From DATFVB01 sp963714035 (GTDB lineage: Bacteria; Acidobacteriota; Thermoanaerobaculia; UBA5066; DATFVB01): a stretch of DNA of 64,000 nt. The stretch's first letter is position 1, and every line of letters starts with the position of its first letter. This document shows positions 1 through 6,577 of the stretch, one piece after another. The translations under genes and the position numbers were made by a program. The notes under the pieces are model-generated. The model worked only from the letters and a program-made list of their open reading frames with translations. It was not told the origin of the DNA and did not search any database. The stretch spans positions 2,294,001-2,358,000 of the forward strand of contig OY970224.1 of NCBI GenBank assembly GCA_963714035.1, read 5' to 3'.

Positions 1-284
1 AATATGTACGCCAAACGGCAGCACGGCTCGCGCTGGACGCGCTCGACCGCTTGCTGCCTTTCAGATCGCGGACCTCCTCCTCGCCGGCGCTTGCGCACGA
101 TTCGCTGCTCGTTCTCTCCGGCGAGGAGACTTTCCGCAATCTGGCCTTCGTCGCTCGGCCTCAAGTCCCTCGACGACTCCGGCGCCCCCGGCCCGAGGCA
201 CGCGTTCGCGACCTCCCGGAGCTCGGATCGCAAACGGCGCCGGGAGCCGCACGGCCCGCGCTGCATGCGCGAGCCGTGCGGCCG
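1..284. repeat. Gene-free left edge with family C hairpin repeat
   Basis: No credible gene lies before the prenyltransferase stop. At 62-144 a long imperfect hairpin starts with CAGATCGCGGACCTCCTC and closes with GACTTTCCGCAATCTGG. The same hairpin recurs at 19454-19506, and a diverged relative is at 28876-28928. The segment around 205-240 (CTCCCGGAGCTCGGA) also resembles 26925-26960. I read it as a dispersed intergenic repeat. The short open frames across it lack coding character. Confidence 0.6.
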
Positions 285-1298
285 TCAGACGAGATACGCG
301 ACCGCGAAGCCGATCTGGGCCGCCATCAGAATGAGATACATGTGGCGCCACGCCGGATGGTTCTCGGTCGAGGCGAGCGCTTCCGGATCCCGGAGGAGGA
401 GCGACGCCGCGTAGAGCCCCCAGACCGAGAGAACCGCCCCCATTCCCAAGAGGAAGCCGCGGTTTCCGGTGAGGAGGGGAAGCGCGGGATTGGCGGGATC
501 GTGCGCGAACGTCAGCGCGGCGAGCGCCGCCCACGGCAGGACGAAGAACGGCGCCATGATCCGCGCCGCGCCGCGCACGCCGAAACGCACGGGCAGCGTT
601 CGGCAGCCGTGCGCGGCGTCTCCTTTCATGTCGGAGAAGTCCTTCGTCGACGTCGCGCCGAGGAGGTAGAGCCCCATCACGCCGCCGATCGTCCACGCCT
701 CCCAGGCGTTCACGCGCGCGACGAACGACCAGCCGGCCACCTTCAGAAGGCAGCCGCGCGTCGACGCGATCGTGAAGTTCGCCCAGAACCAGTGGCGTTT
801 GCTGCGGCCGAGCGCGCGGAACGAATAGACGAAGGTCGCGAGCGCGCCCGCGACGTAGATGAAGAAGCACGCGTGATCGAGGAGCGGCGCGGTCAGCCGG
901 TCGTGGAAGCTCGTCCGCGGATAGGGCACGACGAACCACGTCGGAAGGAGCGAGAAAGCGTAGAGCACCGCCGCGACCGCCCACGCGGAACGGAACGAGA
1001 CTTCGCCGGTGACGAGCGGACGCCCCGGCTTGTTCTCGCGGTCGATCTCGAAATCGGCGATCTGGTTGATGATGTTCGAGGCCGCGTTCATCGCCGACGC
1101 GCCGAGCGAGCCGAGGGCGACCGACAGCGCGACCGACCACGTCAGCAGCCGCCCCGGATCGGGGTTGTGCGCGGAGCCCCACGCGCAGATCGCGCCGGAG
1201 AGGATCCCGAGGAGCGGCGGCAGGAGCGTGAACGGCCGCCAGAGCGCGATCTGGGCGGCCAGGGGCGACCGGCGCCGCGAGTCCGGGCCGGCGCTCAT
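285..1298 (-). CDS. UbiA-family prenyltransferase
   Basis: An integral-membrane aromatic or lipid prenyltransferase of about 337 residues. It has about nine hydrophobic helices and the two Asp-rich UbiA motifs that bind the Mg-prenyl diphosphate: NQIADFEID at about 78-86 and DFSDMKGD at about 220-227. The ATG (rc of 1296-1298) overlaps the stop of the upstream kinase fusion as ATGA, so the two are probably translated together. UbiA members include MenA, MqnP and geranylgeranylglyceryl-phosphate synthases, and the sequence alone does not settle the acceptor. The kinase neighbour, and MqnD elsewhere in the window, make quinone or lipid prenylation likely. Confidence 0.88.
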   Translation of the reverse strand: MSAGPDSRRRSPLAAQIALWRPFTLLPPLLGILSGAICAWGSAHNPDPGRLLTWSVALSVALGSLGASAMNAASNIINQIADFEIDRENKPGRPLVTGEVSFRSAWAVAAVLYAFSLLPTWFVVPYPRTSFHDRLTAPLLDHACFFIYVAGALATFVYSFRALGRSKRHWFWANFTIASTRGCLLKVAGWSFVARVNAWEAWTIGGVMGLYLLGATSTKDFSDMKGDAAHGCRTLPVRFGVRGAARIMAPFFVLPWAALAALTFAHDPANPALPLLTGNRGFLLGMGAVLSVWGLYAASLLLRDPEALASTENHPAWRHMYLILMAAQIGFAVAYLV

Positions 1299-2692
1299 CC
1301 GATTCCCCGGACGTTCGCGAAAGGCACGTAGACGCGTTGGAGCGCGATCGACGCCGCGATCTCCCAGGCGACCGCCGCGCCGACGAGCGTGTTGAACGCG
1401 TTGCAGAATTCGTGGTCGACGGCGGCTCCCCGGCGGCCCGCGAGATCGATCAGGAGCGATTCGGCGAGCGAGCCGACGAGCCCCGCGGCCACGACGATTC
1501 CCATCCAGCGGAACGCGTAGAGGCCCGACGCGGCGCCGGCCGCCCCGACGAGCGCCGCCCCCAGCGCTCCTCCGAGGATTCCGGCTCCGGACACCGCGCC
1601 GCGCGTCCCGGGCGGAACGCGCTTCATCGAAGAGAGAAGGAACGGCCGGCGTCCGAAGAGCGTTCCGAGCTCCGTGCCGAACGTGTCGGCGAGAGCGGCG
1701 GCGAACGAGCCGGCGAGCGCCAGGGCCAGAACGGGAACGGAAACCGCCGTGACGCGGCTCGCCATCGCGAACGCGAGGAACGCGCCGACCGAGACGTTCG
1801 CCCACACGTGCCGGGCGCCACGCCGCGCGCGGTTGGCCTGCGCGGTCCCGAGCCGCTCCTTGCGCGCGTAGCCGAGCTTCGACGCGACGGTTCCGAAGAG
1901 GAAGAACGTCCACAGGACGGCGTAGGCGCCCCAGCCGCCGAGGTGGAGGACGACGGCGCCGGCCACGAATCCCGCGATCGAGCCCGAGAGCGCGACGAGC
2001 CGGAGCGGAATCGAGAGCAGGGCGATCGCGGCGTTGACGCCGATCGCGATCCCGAGGGAGACGCGGGGAGCGTTCCCGAGCATCGCCGCTCCGGCGTCCG
2101 CGAGCGGGCCCATGTGGAGCGAGGCCCACGCGAAAGCGACCGCGAGGCCCGGAACGACGTTGTCGTCGATGCCCGTCTCGAGCGACTCGAGGAACGCGCC
2201 GAGCAGCGCAAAGCCCGCGAAGGCGCCGAACGCGTATCCGAACGCGACGCCGCCCGTGAAGGCCATCAGCCCGGCGCCGCCGAGCGCGCCGAGGACCGCG
2301 TACGCCGCCGAGCCGCTCCAGCTCTTCGCGCGGTTCCACGGAAGTCGGGGGCCGCCGAACGTTCTTCCCGCGATCGAAGCCGCCGGGTCGCCGAACGCAC
2401 ACATTGCCCAGATCGCGGCCGCGGCCGGAAGGGCGTGGCGGAGGAGGAGAAGGACGAGAAGGACGGTCGCCGGATACGCGACGATCCCCACGTCGCGGCG
2501 GCGCGCGGGGTCGCGATAGAGGCCGCGGCCGAACATCGGGATCAGGAAGAGGTTGAAGAGCAGCGCGCCGAAGGCGCACAGCGCCGCGACCGGCCACGTG
2601 ATCCAGCGCAGCAGCAGCGCAAACAGCCCCATTCCGGCGTGGACGGTCTTGCGCCCCCATTCACCGCGGGAAATGCGCTCGGAATCGGACAC
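1295..2692 (-). CDS. Fused isoprenoid-alcohol kinase (VTE5/SEC59-like) and DUF92 (VTE6-like) protein
   Basis: A 465-residue polytopic membrane protein made of two families. Residues 1-210 look like the phytol/dolichol kinase group: RKTVH at 14-18, FGDPAASIAGRTFG at about 100-113, AKSWSGS at about 122-128 and ETGIDDN at about 172-178. Residues from about 215 on are DUF92/TMEM19-like with ADTFGTELG at 335-343 and KRVPPGT; plant and cyanobacterial VTE6 of this family phosphorylates phytyl phosphate. Together they could turn an isoprenoid alcohol into its diphosphate, the donor for the UbiA enzyme that overlaps downstream. A GTG start at 2692 fits the domain start, but there is no clear SD; an ATG 20 codons in is the alternative. 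Confidence 0.78.
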   Translation of the reverse strand: MSDSERISRGEWGRKTVHAGMGLFALLLRWITWPVAALCAFGALLFNLFLIPMFGRGLYRDPARRRDVGIVAYPATVLLVLLLLRHALPAAAAIWAMCAFGDPAASIAGRTFGGPRLPWNRAKSWSGSAAYAVLGALGGAGLMAFTGGVAFGYAFGAFAGFALLGAFLESLETGIDDNVVPGLAVAFAWASLHMGPLADAGAAMLGNAPRVSLGIAIGVNAAIALLSIPLRLVALSGSIAGFVAGAVVLHLGGWGAYAVLWTFFLFGTVASKLGYARKERLGTAQANRARRGARHVWANVSVGAFLAFAMASRVTAVSVPVLALALAGSFAAALADTFGTELGTLFGRRPFLLSSMKRVPPGTRGAVSGAGILGGALGAALVGAAGAASGLYAFRWMGIVVAAGLVGSLAESLLIDLAGRRGAAVDHEFCNAFNTLVGAAVAWEIAASIALQRVYVPFANVRGIG

Positions 2693-2724
2693 CCGGCGGA
2701 ATCTAACATGCGGCCGCGGAGCGT

Positions 2725-3582
2725 TCAGCCCGCGGTCCGGCGGGCGAGGTATTCCCTGAGCGGCTCCCGGAAATCGCGCGGCGCCGTCCCCGTGAGCCGC
2801 TCGAACTTTCCGGTCGAAAGTACGGAGTATGCCGGGCGCGCCGCGGGACGGGCGAGCTCCGCGGAAGTGATGGGAACGACGTCGACGCCGGACAACCCGG
2901 CGAGCCGGAAGATCTCGCGCGCGAAGGCGTTCCAGGAAACCTCTCCGCGGTTCGCATAATGCACGATTCCGGAAACGTTTCCGTCGGCGAGAGCGACGAG
3001 CGCCGCGGCGAGGTCGGTCGTCGCGGTCGGCCGGCCGGACTGATCGGCGACGACGCGGACCTGCCCCTTGCCGGACTCCGCCTGCTTCAGCATCGCCTCG
3101 ACGAAGTTCGGCCCGCCGCTCCCGAACAGCCACGACGCCCGCACCACGAGCGCGCCGGGCGCGGCGAGCGCGTGGCGCTCCCCTTCGAGCTTCGTCCGTC
3201 CATAGGCGGAAAGCGGCGCCGTCGGGTCGTCTTCGACGTAGGGCGTTTCTTTCTTTCCGTCGAACACGAAGTCGGTCGACACGTGAACGAGCTTCGCGCC
3301 GGCCTTCGCGCAGGCGGCGGACATCGTCGCGACGGCGTCGGCGTTGACCGCCTGAGCCGCGGGGTCGGTCTCGCAGAGATCCACCTTCGTGAACGCCGCG
3401 CAATGGAAGACGATCTGCGGACGAAGGCTCGCCATGACGCCGCGCACGTGCCCGGCATTCGTGACGTCGAGCTGTACGCGCGTGGGAGCGACGACCTGAA
3501 AGTCGTTTCCTCGCGCGGCGAGGACGGCGCGCAGGTCGCGGGCGAGCATCCCGCCGCCGCCGGTGATCAGCACTTTTTTCAT
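2725..3582 (-). CDS. rmlD: dTDP-4-dehydrorhamnose reductase
   Basis: A 285-residue extended-SDR enzyme for the last step of dTDP-L-rhamnose synthesis. It has the N-terminal NAD(P) glycine motif ITGGGGMLARDL, the STDFVFDG segment typical of RmlD and the catalytic YGRTK motif. It follows rmlB with a 182-bp gap that holds an inverted repeat, and lies 32 bp before the isoprenoid kinase fusion. Length and motifs are those of a complete family member. No rmlC (3,5-epimerase) is in the cluster, so rhamnose synthesis would need rmlC from elsewhere, or the product is another 6-deoxy sugar. Confidence 0.9.
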   Translation of the reverse strand: MKKVLITGGGGMLARDLRAVLAARGNDFQVVAPTRVQLDVTNAGHVRGVMASLRPQIVFHCAAFTKVDLCETDPAAQAVNADAVATMSAACAKAGAKLVHVSTDFVFDGKKETPYVEDDPTAPLSAYGRTKLEGERHALAAPGALVVRASWLFGSGGPNFVEAMLKQAESGKGQVRVVADQSGRPTATTDLAAALVALADGNVSGIVHYANRGEVSWNAFAREIFRLAGLSGVDVVPITSAELARPAARPAYSVLSTGKFERLTGTAPRDFREPLREYLARRTAG

Positions 3583-3638
3583 GGTCGCGAGGAGATCATT
3601 CCCGGCGCGGTCGTTGTGACCTCATCGGTGTGTCGGCG

Positions 3639-3745
3639 AAACCTCACCCCCGCCTCGCGGCGACCCCTCTCCAGGTGGAGAGGGGAGGGTCGGCAAGATC
3701 CTTCTCCCCCTCCCCACCTGGGGAGGGGGTCGGGGGGTGAGGTTT
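3639..3745. repeat. Long imperfect palindrome between rmlB and rmlD
   Basis: The outer arms are AAACCTCACCCC (3639-3650) and GGGGTGAGGTTT (3734-3745). Inside are two smaller hairpins, CCCCTCTCCAGGTGGAGAGG and CCCCTCCCCACCTGGGGAGG. Such C/T-rich double hairpins are a common type of dispersed intergenic repeat. On the transcript it would form strong secondary structure between rmlB and rmlD and could dampen or protect part of the mRNA. Confidence 0.75.
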
Positions 3746-3764
3746 CACGAGCGGCGGCGCGACA

Positions 3765-4784
3765 TCAGGAGCGCAGCCGCTCGTGGTACTGCGTCCGGTA
3801 GAAATCCCGGTAGTGCGGGTCGTGCTCCTTGATCGGCCGCCACCAGTCGGGATGCGCGGCGTACCAGGCGATCGTCGCGGCGAGCGCCCGGTCGAATTTC
3901 GCCTTCGCGCGGAAACCGAGCTTCGCGAGCTTGCCGGCGTCGAGCGAGTACCGGCGGTCGTGGCCGACGCGGTCGGCGACCGGGCGGATCAGCGTTTCGG
4001 GCTTCCCGAGAATCGCGAGGATCTTCTTCGTGATCTCGATGTTCTCGCACTCGTTTCCGCCCGCGACGTTGTAGACCTCCCCCGGCGCTCCACGGTCGAT
4101 CAGGAAATCGATCGCCGCGGCGTGGTCGTCGACATGGAGCCAGTCGCGGACGTTCTTCCCGTCGCCGTAGAGCGGCAGCGGAACGTCGTCGAGGGCGTTC
4201 GTCACGAAGAGCGGGATGAGCTTCTCCGGGTACTGGTAGGGCCCGTAGTTGTTCGAGGCGCGCGTCATCACGACCGGGACGCCGTAGGACGCCCAGTAGG
4301 AATAGGCGAGACGATCGCCGCCGGCCTTGGACGCCGAATAGGGGTTGCGCGGCGTGAGGACCGCGTCCTCCGTGAACGAGCCGCTCTCGATCGAGCCGTA
4401 CACCTCGTCGGTCGAAATCTGGATGAATTTCGAGACGCCGATTCGCTTCGCCTCCTCGAGGAGGACGAAAACGCCCTTGACGTCCGTGTCGATGAACGAC
4501 GCGTCCCCCAGGAGCGAACGGTCGACGTGCGTTTCCGCCGCGAAGTTGACGACGACGTCGCACCCCGACATCGCGTCGGCGACGGCTTTCGGATCGCAGA
4601 TGTCGCCGAGGACGAACCGGTACGCGGGCGAGTCGGCGACTTCCTCGACGTTGCGCGGGTTGCCGGCATAGGTCAGCTTGTCGAGATTGACGATCTCGAC
4701 TTTCTCCGCACGCTCCGGGTCGAGCATCCGCCGGACGAACGCGCTCCCGATGAAACCGCAGCCGCCGGTCACGAGGATTTTCAC
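3765..4784 (-). CDS. rmlB: dTDP-glucose 4,6-dehydratase
   Basis: A 339-residue extended SDR that converts dTDP-glucose to dTDP-4-keto-6-deoxyglucose. The NAD motif VTGGCGFIGSAFVRRM is at the N terminus, STDEVYGS is around residue 120 and the catalytic YSASKAGGD follows at about 147. Further family signatures are RASNNYGPYQYPEKLIP and GKNVRDWLHVDDHA. It is full length. It sits between rmlA (120 bp upstream) and rmlD on the same strand and forms the core of a nucleotide-sugar operon feeding LPS or other surface glycans. Confidence 0.95.
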   Translation of the reverse strand: MKILVTGGCGFIGSAFVRRMLDPERAEKVEIVNLDKLTYAGNPRNVEEVADSPAYRFVLGDICDPKAVADAMSGCDVVVNFAAETHVDRSLLGDASFIDTDVKGVFVLLEEAKRIGVSKFIQISTDEVYGSIESGSFTEDAVLTPRNPYSASKAGGDRLAYSYWASYGVPVVMTRASNNYGPYQYPEKLIPLFVTNALDDVPLPLYGDGKNVRDWLHVDDHAAAIDFLIDRGAPGEVYNVAGGNECENIEITKKILAILGKPETLIRPVADRVGHDRRYSLDAGKLAKLGFRAKAKFDRALAATIAWYAAHPDWWRPIKEHDPHYRDFYRTQYHERLRS

Positions 4785-4845
4785 GATGAGGACACCGTCC
4801 CCGTCATCGCAGGCGCCCAGCGCCTGGCGATCTCGACCGTCCGGA

Positions 4846-4880
4846 GATTGCCGCGGTCGCTTCGCTCCCTCGCAATGACG
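4846..4880. repeat. Short dispersed palindromic repeat
   Basis: AGATTGCCGCGGTCGCTTCG followed by CTCCCTCGCAATGACG forms a hairpin (ATTGC/GCAAT ends) of a type seen between genes in many bacterial genomes. A related, interrupted copy lies at 30230-30295. It falls in the rmlA-rmlB gap. Confidence 0.6.
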
Positions 4881-4904
4881 GCGCCCGAAGAATTCCTCAT
4901 GAGG

Positions 4905-5969
4905 CTAGACGATTCCGATCTCCGAATCGTCGCCCACCGTGAAGCGGTGGACCCTCGGACGGAGCTGCCCCCGGTGGATCTTCACGCCCCGGCCGATCAG
5001 CGAATCGGCGATGCGGACGGGAATGTCGCGGATCTCCGACTGTTCCCACACGATCGAGTTCTCGATCTCGCAGTTGACGATCCGGCATCCCGCGCCGATC
5101 GCCGTGTAGGGTCCGACGTAAGCGTTGTCGATCACGGCGCCGCGGCCGATCACGCACGGACCGCGGACGACGGCGTTCGCGAGGGTCGCTCCCCCTTCGA
5201 AGACGACCTTTCCCTCGACGCGCGACCCGGGGTCGAGGCCGGCGGGCACCTTCGGCTGGAACGTGTCCAGGATGATCCGGTTCGCCTCGAGCATGTCCTC
5301 GACCTTCCCCGTGTCCTTCCACCAGCCCGTGACGAGGTGCGGGTGGACGGATCGGCCGTGATCGACGAGCCACTGGATCGCGTCCGTGATCTCGAGCTCG
5401 TTCCGGTTCGACGGCCGGATCGCGTGAACGGCTTCGAAGACCGTCGGATCGAACATGTACACGCCGACGAGCGCGAGGTCGGACTTCGGTTCGGGCGGTT
5501 TCTCGGACAGGCGGACGACTTTTCCCCCGTCGAGCTCCGCGACGCCGAACGACGACGGATTCGGGACGCGCGCGAGCAGGATCTGAGAATTGCATTGGAG
5601 CCGTCGGTATTCGTCGACGAGCGACGAGATTCCGGACGCGATCAGGTTGTCGCCGAGGTACATGACGAAGGAGTCGCCCGCGAGAAACTTCTCGGAGATC
5701 AGCACGGCATGAGCGAGCCCGCGCGGCGCGTCCTGTTCGATGTAGGTCACCTTCACGCCGAACTTCGTTCCGTCGCCGACGGCAGCCTTGACCTCTTCCC
5801 GCGTGTCGCCCACGACGATCCCGATGTCGGTGATCCCGGCGGCGGCGATCGACTCGATCCCGTAGAAAAGAACGGGTTTGTTGGCGACCGGCACGAGCTG
5901 CTTGGCGGAGGTGTGGGTCAGCGGACGCAGACGGGTGCCTTTGCCGCCGGCGAGAATCAATCCCTTCAT
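4905..5969 (-). CDS. rmlA: Glucose-1-phosphate thymidylyltransferase, long form
   Basis: A 354-residue nucleotidyltransferase that makes dTDP-glucose. The signature GGKGTRLRPLTHTSAKQLVP is at residues 8-27, with YLGDNL and WWKDTG in the catalytic domain. It is longer than the 290-residue Enterobacteria-type enzyme because of a C-terminal left-handed beta-helix with hexapeptide-like repeats (about 240-340), as in the group common in archaea and actinobacteria. It is first in the rmlABD unit. A family B hairpin ends 16 bp before the ATG, so it would lie in the 5' leader. Confidence 0.92.
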   Translation of the reverse strand: MKGLILAGGKGTRLRPLTHTSAKQLVPVANKPVLFYGIESIAAAGITDIGIVVGDTREEVKAAVGDGTKFGVKVTYIEQDAPRGLAHAVLISEKFLAGDSFVMYLGDNLIASGISSLVDEYRRLQCNSQILLARVPNPSSFGVAELDGGKVVRLSEKPPEPKSDLALVGVYMFDPTVFEAVHAIRPSNRNELEITDAIQWLVDHGRSVHPHLVTGWWKDTGKVEDMLEANRIILDTFQPKVPAGLDPGSRVEGKVVFEGGATLANAVVRGPCVIGRGAVIDNAYVGPYTAIGAGCRIVNCEIENSIVWEQSEIRDIPVRIADSLIGRGVKIHRGQLRPRVHRFTVGDDSEIGIV

Positions 5970-5984
5970 CGAATGAATCCTATC

Positions 5985-6107
5985 GCGCGCCGATACGCGC
6001 CGTTATACGGGCGATCCCGGTCTGCCGTGGGGCTCAACGTACATTCTCTGTACGCCTCGCCCCGCGACGGACCGGGATCGCCCGTCTTCCAGCACGTCTC
6101 GGCGCGC
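5985..6107 (-). repeat. Family B hairpin element, copy 1 (rmlA leader)
   Basis: Read on the minus strand it has a left arm with GGAAGACGGG, a 24-bp stem (GGGCGATCCCGGTC against its complement), the family apical sequence GAGGCGTAC...GTACGTTGAG, and a right arm ending CCCGTATAACGGCGCG. The apical loop centre differs (AGAGAAT). The stem has no sequence in common with other copies, but both arms match each other. It directly precedes rmlA. Confidence 0.8.
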
Positions 6108-6167
6108 TCTCGAGAGCCGTTAAATACTTCTCAACCTCTAACTCCGATGATCGATTGGAACAGTTCC
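6108..6167. other. Short AT-richer spacer between two family B elements
   Basis: About 60 bp separating copies 1 and 2 of family B, including TTAAATACTTCTCAACC. I see no gene and no certain promoter here. Confidence 0.4.
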
Positions 6168-6573
6168 GCGGCGCGGTCAGACGTGCCGGAAGACGCGCGC
6201 GGGCGACCGGGCCGGCGGCCGAGGCGTACCGGGGCGTACGTGAGTGCCCCGGAACGGGAATAACGGTAGCGGCGCGCCCGCGGCTTGCGAAGGAGCTCAA
6301 TGTCGCGCATCGGGAGCAGATGCCCTTGTGCATCGGGCCTGGGGCGCGACGCCGAGATCGTTCGCAATGCGCCGGCGCCCTTCGGGTTCGGGCGGCGCAG
6401 CGCCATCGGCGGTGTTGCCGCGGCTAGACGATCGCCACCGCATCGCCTTCGCCGCGTCGCCTTGCCGCTGACCCTGCGGCGCGCCGAACGCCGCTATCGC
6501 TATTCCCGTTCCGGGGCACCGGCCCGCCGGACGGTCGCACGCGTCCCGTATAACGGCGCGTATCACCGCGCCA
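6168..6573 (+). repeat. Family B hairpin element, copy 2, carrying a family A insert
   Basis: The left arm (GGTCAGACGTGCCGGAAGAC), the stem CGGGCGACCGGGCCGGCGG and the apical GAGGCGTACCGGGGCGTACG are followed by a 274-bp family A element. The right arm (CCGCCGGACGGTCGCACGCG, then CCGTATAACGGCGCG) follows it. The two B arms pair across the insert. It lies 4 bp beyond the lptD stop. Small open frames inside it also occur in copy 8 because the DNA is repeated, so I do not treat them as genes. Confidence 0.8.
6245..6518 (+). repeat. Family A structured element, copy 1 (nested in a B element)
   Basis: 274 bp closed by terminal arms TGCCCCGGAACGGGAATA and TATTCCCGTTCCGGGGCA. The pairing runs on through GCGG/CCGC to about 28 bp, with one mismatch and one G-T pair. 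The core includes GCGCCCGCGGCTTGCG, GGGTTCGGGCGGCGC and GGTGTTGCCG. It is nearly identical to copy 4 (35206-35479). It shares the core but not the closing stem with copies at 23907 and 29946. Confidence 0.85.
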
Positions 6574-6577
6574 GCCC

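Noticed and set aside
4..414. Open frame at the left edge, plus strand
   Set aside because: It runs through a repeat and into the antisense of the prenyltransferase gene.
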